Assembly: GCF_001044395.1 (NCBI RefSeq)
Contig: NZ_JANU01000059.1
Location: 1 to 64,000, forward strand
Length of the DNA: 64,000 nt
Direction of reading: 5' to 3'
Source of the DNA: Caenimonas sp. SL110
GTDB taxonomy: Bacteria; Pseudomonadota; Gammaproteobacteria; Burkholderiales; Burkholderiaceae_C
The first letter of the stretch is position 1, and each line of letters opens with the position of its first letter. Position numbers and translations under genes: made by a program. The notes beneath the pieces were generated by a model that worked only from the letters and a program-made list of their open reading frames with translations, was not told the DNA's origin and did not search any database. Below are positions 17,996 through 26,974 of the stretch, one piece after another.

Positions 17996-18092
17996 GGTTG
18001 TCATCCCGGGCTTGACCCGGGATCCACCGCGCAGCGGCGACTGCGCCTGAATGCATGGATGCCGGATCGAGTCCGGCATGACAGACAACCCG
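17996..18092. repeat. Paired-hairpin intergenic repeat, copy 1
   Basis: Hairpin ATCCCGGGCTTGACCCGGGAT (18003-18023) and hairpin ATGCCGGATCGAGTCCGGCAT (18059-18079) are separated by CCACCGCGCAGCGGCGACTG. Outer TTGTCAT and ATGACA arms are in inverse orientation. Similar elements lie at 19253, 24481, 27464, 29965 and 45117. Confidence 0.85.
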
Positions 18093-18104
18093 CTGTCACC
18101 CACG

Positions 18105-18133
18105 CGGCCCGCCTGTGTTGAACAGGCGGGCCG
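18105..18133 (+). terminator. Hairpin terminator after ohr
   Basis: CGGCCCGCCTG and CAGGCGGGCCG form an 11-bp stem with a 7-base loop, followed by TTTGCGTT. It lies between the repeat downstream of ohr and the start of the DUF2855 gene, so it could end ohr transcription. The U-tract is short. Confidence 0.6.
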
Positions 18134-18153
18134 TTTGCGTTACGGTTGCGGCC

Positions 18154-19239
18154 ATGACGACCACCACCCTCCTCGTTCAGCACAACGCGCTAGCCAACAC
18201 CCGCATCGACTCGCGGGACGACACACCCTTGTCCGAGGGCCAGGTCCGCGTGCATGTCGATTCGTTTGCACTCACCGCCAACAACATCACCTACGCCGCT
18301 TTCGGTGACGCGATGAACTACTGGCGGTTCTTTCCGACCGGCGAGGCAGGTTGGGGAATCATTCCGGTGTGGGGCTTCGGCACCGTCGTGCAATCGCTGC
18401 ACCCGGGCATTGCCGTCGGTGAAAAACTCTACGGCTACTGGCCGATGTCGAACATGGCCGTGCTGCAGCCTGCTCGCGTGACGGAAAACGGTTTTTACGA
18501 CGCAGCGCCGCACCGCGCCGAGCTGCACTCGCTCTACAACCAGTACCTGCGAAGCAACACCGATCCATTTCACAAGGCGGGCACCGAGGACACCCAGTCG
18601 CTGCTGCGCCCCCTGTTCATCACCTCCTGGCTCATTGACGACTTTCTCGCGGACAACGACTTCTTTGGCGCGAACACGGTGCTGCTGTCGAGCGCATCGA
18701 GCAAGACGGCGTATGGAACGGCGTTCATGTTGAAGCAGAGGCAAGGCATCGAAGTGGTTGGCCTGACGTCGCCATCGAATCGCGCATTCTGCGAAAGCCT
18801 GGGCTGCTACTCGCGCGTCCTCACCTACGATGAGCTCGACCAGGTTCCGGCGGACACGGCCTGCGTGTACACCGACTTCGCAGGCAACGCCGCGTTGCGC
18901 ATGAAGATCCATTCGCGATTTGCGAACCTGAAACACAGCTGCTCGATTGGCGGCACGCATGTGGACAAGCTCGGCGGCGCGAAGGACTTGCCGGGGCCTC
19001 GAGCCACGCTCTTTTTTGCGCCTGCGCAAGTCAAGAAGCGCCAGGGTGAATGGGGACCGGCTGAGCTGGGCAAGCGGCTGGTGCAGGCCTGGCACGCATT
19101 CAGCGACAAGGCCACATCGGGCGCATCGCCGTGGCTGCAGGTGCAGACCCACTCTGGCGCTGCGGCAGTGCAACAGGCGTATGCAGCGGTGCTGGCAGGC
19201 AAGGGTGATCCACGCGAGGGGCACATTCTTTCGCTGTAG
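18154..19239 (+). CDS. DUF2855-family protein (quinone-reductase-like fold)
   Basis: A 361-residue protein of the DUF2855 group, distantly like medium-chain dehydrogenases. The N-terminal part has a GroES-like opening (LSEGQVRVHVDSFALTANN) and an AVGEKLYGYWPMSN segment; the middle has VLLSSASSKTAYGTAF, where a nucleotide-binding region would lie, but without the classical GxGxxG. The function is not known. The ATG at 18154 (MTTTTLL) is chosen; a frame start at 18115 would fall in the terminator stem. It is transcribed alone, followed by another intergenic repeat. Confidence 0.82.
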   Translation: MTTTTLLVQHNALANTRIDSRDDTPLSEGQVRVHVDSFALTANNITYAAFGDAMNYWRFFPTGEAGWGIIPVWGFGTVVQSLHPGIAVGEKLYGYWPMSNMAVLQPARVTENGFYDAAPHRAELHSLYNQYLRSNTDPFHKAGTEDTQSLLRPLFITSWLIDDFLADNDFFGANTVLLSSASSKTAYGTAFMLKQRQGIEVVGLTSPSNRAFCESLGCYSRVLTYDELDQVPADTACVYTDFAGNAALRMKIHSRFANLKHSCSIGGTHVDKLGGAKDLPGPRATLFFAPAQVKKRQGEWGPAELGKRLVQAWHAFSDKATSGASPWLQVQTHSGAAAVQQAYAAVLAGKGDPREGHILSL

Positions 19240-19252
19240 GCACACGGGCCGC

Positions 19253-19297
19253 CATGCCGGACTTGATCCGGCATCCACCGCGCAGCGGCGACTGCGC
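19253..19297. repeat. Intergenic hairpin repeat, copy 2 (half element)
   Basis: ATGCCGGACTTGATCCGGCAT at 19254-19274 followed by CCACCGCGCAGCGGCGACTG. This is one half of the paired element at 17996, with no second hairpin. Confidence 0.8.
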
Positions 19298-19318
19298 GCT
19301 ATCGCCCACAATCGGGGG

Positions 19319-20320
19319 ATGTCTTCACATCCCTACGAGGTGCTCACACCCGACGTCGTGCTCGATGCACTGGCCAGCGTCGGCCTGATGGGTGACGGGC
19401 GGCTCATGTCGCTCAGCTCCTACGAGAACCGCGTGTACCAGGTGCGCCTTGCCGATCCATACGAGGGCATGGACGACGTCGTCGCCAAGTTCTACAGGCC
19501 GGGGCGCTGGAGCGAAGCGCAGATCCTCGAAGAGCATTCGTTTGCTGCCGAGTTGATGCAAGCAGAGATTCCGGCAGTAGGCCCCCTCGTGCTCGAAGGC
19601 AAGACGCTGCATCACTTCAGCGACTTCTCGTTCAGCGTGAGTCCCCGGCGCGGCGGTCGCGCGCCTGAACTCGATGATGCAGAAGTGCTCGAATGGATCG
19701 GACGTTTCCTCGCGCGCATTCACGTCGTCGGCGCCAAGATGCCGTTCAAGCATCGGCCTGCGCTCGACATCGAAGTGTTCGGACGCGAGCCGCGCGAGTG
19801 GCTGCCCGCGCACCACATGATCCCGCTAGACGTGCAGTCGGCCTGGGAGAAAAAATGCGACGAGGCCCTACGCATGATTGCGGGCACCCCGCTGGGTGAT
19901 GCCAACGCAAAAGGCATGAGGCGGCTGCGCCTGCACGGCGATTGCCACCCCGGCAATATCTTGTGGACGCCAACCCAGGGTCCGCATTTTGTCGACCTGG
20001 ACGATGCCCGCATGGGCCCGGCCGTGCAGGATTTCTGGATGCTGCTATCGGGCGATCGCGCCCAGCGGCAAAAGCAGCTGGGCCCGCTGGTGGACGGCTA
20101 CGAGATGTTCCGCGAATTCGATCGCGAAGAGCTTGCACTGATAGAGCCGCTTCGCACATTGCGCCTCATTCACTACAGCGCGTGGCTTGCGCGTCGCTGG
20201 GATGACCCGATTTTTCCGATCAACTTTCCGTGGTTCGGCACGAGCGACTACTGGCAGGGCCAGGTACAGATGCTCGAAGAACAGATCGAGGCAATGGCCG
20301 AAGAGCCGCTGGTGGTCTGA
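19319..20320 (+). CDS. srkA: Stress-response serine/threonine kinase, SrkA/YihE family
   Basis: A 333-residue aminoglycoside-phosphotransferase-fold kinase. The catalytic loop LRLHGDCHPGNILW carries D208 and N213, and the metal-binding aspartate lies in FVDLDDARMGP (about 226). The N-terminal SYENRVYQV stretch replaces the glycine loop, as in SrkA. E. coli SrkA protects against stress-induced cell death; substrates are uncertain. The ATG at 19319 is chosen since the frame further upstream overlaps the preceding gene. A hairpin repeat lies just before it. Its stop is three bases from the convergent lipoprotein gene's end. Confidence 0.9.
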   Translation: MSSHPYEVLTPDVVLDALASVGLMGDGRLMSLSSYENRVYQVRLADPYEGMDDVVAKFYRPGRWSEAQILEEHSFAAELMQAEIPAVGPLVLEGKTLHHFSDFSFSVSPRRGGRAPELDDAEVLEWIGRFLARIHVVGAKMPFKHRPALDIEVFGREPREWLPAHHMIPLDVQSAWEKKCDEALRMIAGTPLGDANAKGMRRLRLHGDCHPGNILWTPTQGPHFVDLDDARMGPAVQDFWMLLSGDRAQRQKQLGPLVDGYEMFREFDREELALIEPLRTLRLIHYSAWLARRWDDPIFPINFPWFGTSDYWQGQVQMLEEQIEAMAEEPLVV

Positions 20321-20323
20321 AAC

Positions 20324-22399
20324 CTAGGCAGGACAGCCCGAGAACGCCAGCGCCTGCGCACGCGTGCCGATCTCGTGCACACCACCGACGTCCGAGTAGT
20401 ACACGTGATCGTCGACGGAATAGTGGACGACATAGATGCCGCCGTTGACTGGGTAATAGCGGTAATAGTACGGGTCGACCCTGCCTGCCCCCGCTGGCGC
20501 TCCGAGCTGCGGATACTGCGCCTCGACCCAGTTGAAAAAACAGTTCATCGGGTTGGTTGTCGCCGTGATGGTCTTGACCATGCCCCACTCGGCGAAGTAC
20601 CCATTCATGCCTGGGCGTGCCTGCAACATCACGGTGCCGGCAACTGACGGTGTGTACGCGAAGCTTGCCGCTGCGGTCGTCGCAACTGCAACGGGCGCGA
20701 CGGTACTCAGCTGCGTGCCACGCACGTTGTCGATGTACCAGCCCACGCCGGTGCTCGACTGCGGAAAATACAAACCGCCGGTGAATGCGTAACGGAACCG
20801 CACTTTCAGCACACGGTCGGCGTAAGCGGCCAGCGAGAGGCTCTTCGCAGTGAAGCTTTCCTCACCGGAACCGCCGCCGCCCTGCGAGCCCACCTGGTCG
20901 TACACAACAGTCCATGACGCGCCGTCGTCGGTGGAAACTTCCACCAGCGCACGCTGCCCCGACGCTGAAGCGCCGAGCCTGCTGTCGAATTGCAGCGACG
21001 CGCCGGGGCCTGCCACGAGCTGCTGGTTGAGCAGCATCACCTGGTCAGCAGGCTGCGCGTGCGCGAGGTGGAAAGAGTTCGCACCGCCTGCGCCAACGTC
21101 GTTCGCCACGGGGTCATAGCCGGGGCTGGTGGTGAGGGTGAAGTTGCCCGAGCCCGATTCGGCGCCGTCATTGAGCAAGAACGGTGAACTGGTCATCACG
21201 CGCCACTCATAAGCCGTCGCGCCAGCTATCGCAGGGAAGCTGATCGCCGAAGGCTCCCCGACGTAAGCGGTACCAGCGCCCGACAGCGTGATCGGCCCGT
21301 CGCCGGCACCGGCCTGATCGGGATCGAACACGGTGGTGGTGTAGCTGATCACCGGTGGAACGCCCAGGCCGGTGACATTGGCAATCGTGATCGTGTAGGT
21401 CGTGTCGCCAGCAGGCCTGGACCACTGCGCGCCGTCGGCAAAGGCAAGCGGTCGCCAGACCAGCGTGTTTTCGCCGTAGCCGTTGGCGACGGTTTCCTTC
21501 ACCGTGGCCATCGGCACGCCGTTCTCCAGCATGGTGACGACCGCCGCCGAAAAATCGGCACCAGGATAGGACACCGACCAGCGCGGAAACACTTCGGTGT
21601 AGGGCACGTAACCCTTGGGCGGCCATGCGACGAAGCCGTCGCGCGTTGCAGGGCGCGCGGCAAACATGTTTCCGTCCTGCACCCACATCGCGTTGTAGTT
21701 CCAGCCTTGCTCCACGTCGCCCAGGCCCATGATCTGCGTCTGCGGATAGAGCAGCCAGCGGCGATGCCCCACAACGGTGTTGAAATCACCCGCGTCCTCG
21801 ATGTAGGCCTTGACGCTTGCGACGCCCAGGGTGCCGACGGCCAGGTTGGACTTGCCGGCGGCTTCGGCCACCGTCGCGCTGTAGCAAGGCGTGCCTGAAG
21901 GCGGCGTGTGGCTGATCGTCTTGTTGGCAGCCATCCAGAGCGCCGCCTCCTGCGCCTTCGCGTTGAGTGCCGGATCGAAGGTGATGGTGGCAGGCACACC
22001 GGCCATGGCGCGGTACCAGTTGAGCCGGCGCAGCACGGCTGCCTTGTGCTGCGCGCTGGTGTCACCCTGCGCGCACGCCTCGGTATTGCCGGACCAGCCG
22101 GAGGGCACGCCGTTGGATGAAGCGTGAATCGTCTTGTAGAAGAGCCGCACCTGTTCGCGGCTGGTGGTGTCGACGGAAAAGCCACCGTCGCCCTGTGCCA
22201 GCGGTCCGCCGCGTCGCGCGCGCGGCAAGCTTGCGTCGGGCGCGGCGCGCTCAGGTGGCGTGGGACCGACGCGCGGGCTGGGCTTGTTCGCCAATGGCAG
22301 GGTGGCACTGCCGCTTGCCTCGGGACCGTCCGCACCCCCACAGCCCGCGAGCACGATCGCCAGCAGGGACACCGCGAAAACGGATGAGCACCTGACCAT
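20324..22399 (-). CDS. CAP-domain (SCP/PR1-like) lipoprotein with C-terminal Trp/Tyr-rich module
   Basis: A 691-residue envelope protein. A lipoprotein signal (hydrophobic residues 5-17, lipobox LAGC with C20) is followed by a Pro-rich linker and a CAP domain at about 85-250 (RLNWYRAMAGVPATITFDP, then GHRRWLLYP). The middle holds beta-rich modules with EVSTDDGASWTVVYD and WYIDNVRG, like those of secreted adhesins and peptidases. The last 75 residues (NCFFNWVEAQYPQ, then YYRYYPVNGG and a final GC pair) form a small module that recurs at the C-terminus of Burkholderiales surface proteins. The ATG at 22399 is chosen because the signal begins there; the frame runs on to 22444. Its role is unknown; cell-surface attachment is inferred. 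Confidence 0.85.
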   Translation of the reverse strand: MVRCSSVFAVSLLAIVLAGCGGADGPEASGSATLPLANKPSPRVGPTPPERAAPDASLPRARRGGPLAQGDGGFSVDTTSREQVRLFYKTIHASSNGVPSGWSGNTEACAQGDTSAQHKAAVLRRLNWYRAMAGVPATITFDPALNAKAQEAALWMAANKTISHTPPSGTPCYSATVAEAAGKSNLAVGTLGVASVKAYIEDAGDFNTVVGHRRWLLYPQTQIMGLGDVEQGWNYNAMWVQDGNMFAARPATRDGFVAWPPKGYVPYTEVFPRWSVSYPGADFSAAVVTMLENGVPMATVKETVANGYGENTLVWRPLAFADGAQWSRPAGDTTYTITIANVTGLGVPPVISYTTTVFDPDQAGAGDGPITLSGAGTAYVGEPSAISFPAIAGATAYEWRVMTSSPFLLNDGAESGSGNFTLTTSPGYDPVANDVGAGGANSFHLAHAQPADQVMLLNQQLVAGPGASLQFDSRLGASASGQRALVEVSTDDGASWTVVYDQVGSQGGGGSGEESFTAKSLSLAAYADRVLKVRFRYAFTGGLYFPQSSTGVGWYIDNVRGTQLSTVAPVAVATTAAASFAYTPSVAGTVMLQARPGMNGYFAEWGMVKTITATTNPMNCFFNWVEAQYPQLGAPAGAGRVDPYYYRYYPVNGGIYVVHYSVDDHVYYSDVGGVHEIGTRAQALAFSGCPA

Positions 22400-22488
22400 G
22401 GAAACCGGATTCTGCCCGACAGTGGGCTGCGCGCCTAGTGCCACATCCGGCGCGCCCGTCGTGCTGGCCGGGCCAGTCGTGCAGGCCG

Positions 22489-23364
22489 CTAGACCAGGCG
22501 GTTTTCGATGACGCCTATGCCTTCGATTTCCATCTTCACCACGTCGCCGGCCACCAGGTACTTCGGCGGCTTGAACCCGATGCCCACACCCACCGGCGTA
22601 CCGGTGGCGATCACGTCGCCAGGGTAGAGCGTGATGCCTGCCGACAAGGTCTCAATGAGGAAAGGGATGTTGAAGATGAGGTCTGCCGTGTTCGCGTCCT
22701 GGCGGATCTCGCCGTTGACCCAGCAGCGCACCTGCACCTTGTTGCCGTCGCATTCGTCCTTGCTGACCAGCCACGGCCCCATCGGACAGAACGTATCGAA
22801 CGACTTGCCCATGTCCCACTGCTGGTGGCGCGCCTGCCAGTCGCGCGCTGTCACATCGTTGACGATGGTGTAGCCCCAGACGTGATCCATCGCGCGGGCG
22901 GCGGTGATGCCCTTGCCACCCTTGCCGATGACGACGGCCAGTTCGACCTCATAGTCGATCGCCTCCGAGACGCCTTTGGGGATGACGATGTCATCGGTCG
23001 GGCCAACCACGCACTCGGGCACCTTGGTGAAGATGATCGGATGAGCAGGAACATCTCCACCCGACTTGGCGCTGGAGTCGAAGCCGCTGCCGGCGAACTC
23101 GCGGGCATGCGCGTAGTAATTTTTTCCTACGCAAAAGATGTTGCGGCGCGGCCTGGGCAGCGGCGCCGTGAGCGTGACCTGATCGATAGCGATCGCCGCA
23201 GACAAGGGCGGCAGCGCGTCACCGCGCGACAAACGCTCGATCAGCGACTGCGCGCCAAGCGGCTTCTCATGCGCTGCCAGCTCAACCGGCTGGATGGAAA
23301 GCCCGTCAGCCGAAACGATGCCGGCGCCGGGTTGGCCCTGATGGGTGAAGGCTGCAATCCTCAT
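22489..23364 (-). CDS. Fumarylacetoacetate hydrolase (FAH) family protein
   Basis: A 291-residue metal-dependent hydrolase or decarboxylase of the FAH fold. NIFCVGKNYYAHAREF, then AIDYEVELAVVIGKGGK with the metal-binding glutamates, and the C-terminal LYPGDVIATGTPVGVG are all canonical. Relatives act on acylpyruvates, oxaloacetate or catechol-pathway dienoates; the substrate is not fixed by sequence. The ATG at 23364 (MRIAAFTHQG) is chosen. It diverges from a Bug receptor across 119 bp containing a palindrome and direct repeats, so the two may share control. Confidence 0.92.
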   Translation of the reverse strand: MRIAAFTHQGQPGAGIVSADGLSIQPVELAAHEKPLGAQSLIERLSRGDALPPLSAAIAIDQVTLTAPLPRPRRNIFCVGKNYYAHAREFAGSGFDSSAKSGGDVPAHPIIFTKVPECVVGPTDDIVIPKGVSEAIDYEVELAVVIGKGGKGITAARAMDHVWGYTIVNDVTARDWQARHQQWDMGKSFDTFCPMGPWLVSKDECDGNKVQVRCWVNGEIRQDANTADLIFNIPFLIETLSAGITLYPGDVIATGTPVGVGIGFKPPKYLVAGDVVKMEIEGIGVIENRLV

Positions 23365-23396
23365 GGGGAAAACTCTCTCGCGATGGGGCTGCAAAT

Positions 23397-23459
23397 TTAG
23401 CATGCTAACGAGCACCCCTTTGATGCAACGCGTCAAATGAACTGACGCCGCGCGTCAAA
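23397..23459. promoter_or_regulatory. Divergent promoter region with palindrome and phased direct repeats
   Basis: TTAGCATGCTAA (23397-23408) is a perfect 12-bp palindrome. GCGTCAAA occurs at 23430-23437 and again at 23452-23459, 22 bp apart (two helical turns). Both lie between the FAH-family gene and the Bug receptor gene. No regulator gene adjoins, so the binding protein is unknown. Confidence 0.5.
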
Positions 23460-23483
23460 ACACTTTTAACCAGCCCACTCATC

Positions 23484-24464
23484 ATGCAACGCCGTCACAC
23501 CATCTTTTCCGCCTTGCTTGCCACCGCCTGCGTCACGATTGCCTCGCCGGTTTTTGCACAAGCCGCATTCCCCAGCAAACCGATCACGATGATCGTGCCC
23601 TTCCCGCCGGGCGGGCTTGCCGACCTCGTCGCACGGCCGGTCGCCGAAGCCATGTCACGCGAACTGGGCCAGCCCGTGGTCATCGAGAACAAGGGTGGCG
23701 CGGGTGGCGGCATCGGCATGGGGGTCGCAGCCAAGGCACCCGCTGACGGCTACACCGTGCTCATGGCGCTGTCCTCGTACAGCGTGCTGCCCGAAGCCGA
23801 CGCCATCCTGGGCCGCTCGCCCATGTATGCGTTCAACGCCGTGCGACCCATCGCGCGATTCACCGCCGACCCCACCGTGCTGGCCGTGCGCGCCGATGCG
23901 CCCTGGAAGACGGTGAAAGACTTCGTCGAAGACGCGAAGAAGCGCCCTGGCGCGATCAACTACGGCTCGTCGGGCAACTACGGAACGATGCACGTGCCCA
24001 TGGAAATCCTGGCGCAGAACGCAGGCGTCAAGTTGACGCATGTGCCGTTCACCGGCGCAGGCCCTGCCGTCGTGGCACTGCTGGGCGGCCAGATCGAAGC
24101 GGTGTCGTCAGGCCCCGCCACCGTGCTGCAGCACGTCAAGGCCGGCAAGCTGCGCGTGCTCGGCCATTGGGGCGCGGCGCGGCTCGATGCACTGCCCGAT
24201 GTGCCCACCCTGAAAGAAGCGGGCTACAACGCCGAGTACGCCCAGTGGTCGGGCCTGTTCATTCCCGCTGCAACGCCAGAGCCCATCGCGCAGCGTTTGC
24301 GCGCGGCGGCACGCGCTGCGGCCAACGACGCGAAGGTCAAGGAAGTGATCCTGAACGCCGGCAGCCCGGTGCTCTACCAGGACACGCCCGACTTCGAGAA
24401 GTATGTGCAGGCCGACGTCCGCCGCATGGCGGACGTGGTCAAGAAGATGGGCAAGGTCGAGTAA
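23484..24464 (+). CDS. Bug-family tripartite tricarboxylate transporter substrate-binding protein
   Basis: A 326-residue periplasmic receptor (TctC/Bug family). A signal peptide (hydrophobic to about residue 24, cleavage after SPVFAQA) precedes FPSKPITMIVPFPPGGLAD, the family's ligand-loop signature, and GSSGNYGTMHVPME. Such receptors bind carboxylates and usually work with TctA/TctB, which are absent here. Burkholderiales carry many such orphan receptors, and some act as sensors. It diverges from an FAH-family hydrolase, so its ligand may feed that enzyme (inference). Confidence 0.93.
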   Translation: MQRRHTIFSALLATACVTIASPVFAQAAFPSKPITMIVPFPPGGLADLVARPVAEAMSRELGQPVVIENKGGAGGGIGMGVAAKAPADGYTVLMALSSYSVLPEADAILGRSPMYAFNAVRPIARFTADPTVLAVRADAPWKTVKDFVEDAKKRPGAINYGSSGNYGTMHVPMEILAQNAGVKLTHVPFTGAGPAVVALLGGQIEAVSSGPATVLQHVKAGKLRVLGHWGAARLDALPDVPTLKEAGYNAEYAQWSGLFIPAATPEPIAQRLRAAARAAANDAKVKEVILNAGSPVLYQDTPDFEKYVQADVRRMADVVKKMGKVE

Positions 24465-24480
24465 GCCACCGCCCAAGTCA

Positions 24481-24560
24481 TGGATTGCGGATCGAGTCCG
24501 CAATGACAGCCTCACTCTGGATGTCATGCCGGGCTTGACCCGGCATCCACCGCGCAGCGG
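24481..24560. repeat. Paired-hairpin intergenic repeat, copy 3
   Basis: Hairpins ATTGCGGATCGAGTCCGCAAT (24484-24504) and ATGCCGGGCTTGACCCGGCAT (24526-24546) with the CCACCGCGCAGCGG tail. It sits between the convergent Bug and htpG genes. Confidence 0.88.
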
Positions 24561-24581
24561 AAGCGGCCGTGGAAGCCAGAA

Positions 24582-26492
24582 CTAAACCAGCAGCGCGTTC
24601 ACCCGCTTCACATACGCAGCCGGATCGGCGGGCAATCCGCCTTCGGCCAGCAGCGCCTGGTCGAACAGGATGTGCGCAAGGTCGTCGAAGTGCTCGGAGC
24701 TTTCGAGCTTCTTCACCAGCGCGTGATCGGCGTTGACTTCCAGCACCGGCAGGATGTCGGGCACCTTCTGCCCAGCCTGCTTGAGCATGCGGGCCAGCTG
24801 CGTGCTCATGCCGCCGTCACTCGCCACCAGGCACGCCGGTGAATCGACCAGGCGCGAGGTGACGCGCACATCCTGCGCCTTGTCCTTGAGCGCTTCTTTC
24901 AGCTTGTCGAGCACCGGCTTGAAGACTTCCGCGGCTTCCTCGGCGGCCTTCTTCTCGGCTTCGTCCTGCAGGGAGCCGAGATCGACCGCCCCCTTCGCGA
25001 CCGATTGCAGCGGCGTGCCGTCGAATTCATTGAGGTGAGACAGCGCCCACTCATCGACGCGGTCGGCCATCAGCAGCACTTCGATGCCCTTCTTGCGGAA
25101 CACTTCCAGCTGCGGGCTGTTCTTTGCGGCAGCGAGCGTTTCGCCGGTGATGTAGTAGATCGCTTCCTGGCCCTCCTTCATGCGCGACTTGTAGTCGGCG
25201 AATGAGACCGTCGGTGTATCCGCCGTCGTCGAAGCAAAGCGCAGCAGCTTCGCCAGGCGCTCGTGGTTGGCGAAATCTTCGCCCAGGCCTTCCTTGAGCA
25301 CCGCGCCGAACTCGGCATAGAACTTCGCGTACTTGCCCTTGTCTTCTTCGCTCGCATCTTCTGCCGTCTCGGCCTTGGCCATGTCTTCGAGCATGCCCAG
25401 CACGCGCTTGGTCGAGCCGTCGCGGATCGCCTTCACGTCGCGGCTTTCCTGCAGCAGCTCGCGGCTGACGTTGAGCGGCAGGTCGGACGAATCGATGACG
25501 CCCTTGACGAAGCGCAGGTAGGTCGGCAGCAGCGCTTCGGCCTCGTCCATGATGAACACGCGCTTGACGTACAGCTTGACGCCAGCGGCCTTGTCGCGAT
25601 TCCACAGATCGAACGGCGCGTGCGCCGGAACATAGAGCAGCTGGATGTATTCGGTCGAGCCTTCAACGCGGTTGTGCGCCCATGCAAGCGGTGCCTGCTG
25701 GTCGTGGCTGATCTGCTTGTAGAACTCGGCGTACTGCTCGGGCGTGATGTCCTTCTTGCTGCGGCTCCACAAGGCGCTGGCCTGGTTGACGGTTTCCCAC
25801 TCGTCGGTGGTCACCATCTCGCCGCCCTTGTTGTCTTCGCCCTCTTTCCACTCTTCCTTGCGCATGAGGATGGGCAGCGAGATGTGGTCGGAATACTTGG
25901 AGATGATGGACTTGAGCTTCCAGGTCGACAGGTAGTCGAGCGCATCGTCACGCAGGTGCAGGGTGACGCTGGTGCCGCGTTGCTCGCGCGTGATGGTCTC
26001 GACCTCGAAATCGCCAGCGCCGCCACTGACCCAGCGCACGCCCTCTTCGGCCGGGACGCCCGCGCGGCGCGACTCGACAGCAATCTTGTCGGCGACGATG
26101 AAGCCCGAATAAAAACCCACGCCAAACTGGCCGATCAGTTGCGCATCGGCCTTCTGGTCGCCCGAAAGGCGGCCCATGAATTCCTTGGTGCCGCTCTTGG
26201 CGATGGTGCCCAGGTTGTCGATGGCTTCCTGCTGCGACAGGCCGATGCCGTTGTCGGCGATGGTGAGTGTCTTCGCGTCCTTGTCAAAGCTCACCCGGAC
26301 TTCCAGGCCCGGCTGGTCTTCGTACAGTGCGTTGTTGTTCAGCGCCTCGAACCTGAGCTTGTCGCAGGCGTCCGATGCGTTGGAGATCAGCTCGCGAAGA
26401 AAGATCTCCTTGTTGGAGTAGAGCGAATGGGTGACGAGGTGGAGCAATTGCGCCACTTCGGCTTGAAACGAAAGAGTCTGTTTTTGGGTCAT
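24582..26492 (-). CDS. htpG: Molecular chaperone HtpG (Hsp90)
   Basis: A 636-residue Hsp90 chaperone. The GHKL ATPase domain is at the N-terminus ([43 protein letters not shown]), followed by the middle domain ([16 protein letters not shown]) and a C-terminal dimer domain. The length is normal and lacks the eukaryotic linker and MEEVD tail. The ATG at 26492 ([13 protein letters not shown]) is the conserved start; the frame runs back to 26582. A heat-shock-like promoter lies at 26539-26567. It assists folding in the cytoplasm under heat stress. Confidence 0.97.
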   Translation of the reverse strand: MTQKQTLSFQAEVAQLLHLVTHSLYSNKEIFLRELISNASDACDKLRFEALNNNALYEDQPGLEVRVSFDKDAKTLTIADNGIGLSQQEAIDNLGTIAKSGTKEFMGRLSGDQKADAQLIGQFGVGFYSGFIVADKIAVESRRAGVPAEEGVRWVSGGAGDFEVETITREQRGTSVTLHLRDDALDYLSTWKLKSIISKYSDHISLPILMRKEEWKEGEDNKGGEMVTTDEWETVNQASALWSRSKKDITPEQYAEFYKQISHDQQAPLAWAHNRVEGSTEYIQLLYVPAHAPFDLWNRDKAAGVKLYVKRVFIMDEAEALLPTYLRFVKGVIDSSDLPLNVSRELLQESRDVKAIRDGSTKRVLGMLEDMAKAETAEDASEEDKGKYAKFYAEFGAVLKEGLGEDFANHERLAKLLRFASTTADTPTVSFADYKSRMKEGQEAIYYITGETLAAAKNSPQLEVFRKKGIEVLLMADRVDEWALSHLNEFDGTPLQSVAKGAVDLGSLQDEAEKKAAEEAAEVFKPVLDKLKEALKDKAQDVRVTSRLVDSPACLVASDGGMSTQLARMLKQAGQKVPDILPVLEVNADHALVKKLESSEHFDDLAHILFDQALLAEGGLPADPAAYVKRVNALLV

Positions 26493-26538
26493 GGCATTCG
26501 AGCGGGCCGGCGGCCCATGAGATAAACGTGCGAGGCGG

Positions 26539-26567
26539 CATTTAAGGCCGCCTGACGCATTTTCAAG
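26539..26567 (-). promoter_or_regulatory. Heat-shock (sigma-32-like) promoter of htpG
   Basis: On the minus strand CTTGAAA (26567-26561) is followed after 13 bases by CCTTAAATG (26547-26539). The sigma-32 consensus is CTTGAAA and CCCCATnT with similar spacing. The groES promoter at 59404 has the same two elements and the same 13-base spacing. Confidence 0.65.
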
Positions 26568-26661
26568 GATATGTCGTGACAAACTCGACGCCTTGCGATT
26601 TCGGCGGCCGCCTGCGCACCGCCGCGCTTGCGGTGCGAAGACTGCTTGTTACATTAGCCGG

Positions 26662-26907
26662 ATGGACATCAACCTGATTGCGTTCGACGCGTTTGCCCTG
26701 GAGTCCCTTGCCAGTCCCCGCGCCAATGGGGCGTCGCAGACCCTGACCCTGCAGCTGTCACTGGAGGCGTTGCCGGGTTTCAGCGAACCCCTGACGGGCA
26801 CGGCCTCGATCGCGGCTGCTGATACGCCAGGCCAGCTGCGGGCTGCCGTCGTGCCGGCTGACGCCAGCGAACTCACCATCACCTTTGCGATTGAGCCGCC
26901 GCTGTAG
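26662..26907 (+). CDS. Small hypothetical protein
   Basis: An 81-residue acidic, soluble protein (MDINLIAFDAFALESLA start) with no motif I recognise. The sequence alternates hydrophobic and small residues (LTLQLSLEALPGFSEPL, then ELTITFAIEPPL), suggesting a small beta-rich fold. It has a compact frame ended by a strong terminator 17 bases after the stop, which supports a real transcript. No good ribosome site is seen before the ATG. It is divergent from htpG, so stress control is possible but unproven. Confidence 0.5.
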   Translation: MDINLIAFDAFALESLASPRANGASQTLTLQLSLEALPGFSEPLTGTASIAAADTPGQLRAAVVPADASELTITFAIEPPL

Positions 26908-26923
26908 CGGCTGACCTTTTTCC

Positions 26924-26959
26924 ACAACAAAAAAGCGCCCGAGGGCGCTTTTTTGTTGT
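26924..26959. terminator. Strong bidirectional terminator
   Basis: ACAACAAAAAAGCGCCC and GGGCGCTTTTTTGTTGT form a 17-bp stem with a GA loop, with A and T tracts on both sides. It separates the convergent small genes at 26907 and 26975. Confidence 0.92.
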
Positions 26960-26974
26960 GGGAGGAGAAGGGGC

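Noticed and set aside
17996..18092. CRISPR-like array from repeated hairpins
   Set aside because: The repeats are dispersed single elements with inverted halves and no regular spacers or cas genes.
25263..26525. 420-residue plus-strand open frame
   Set aside because: Antisense to htpG; no motif of its own.
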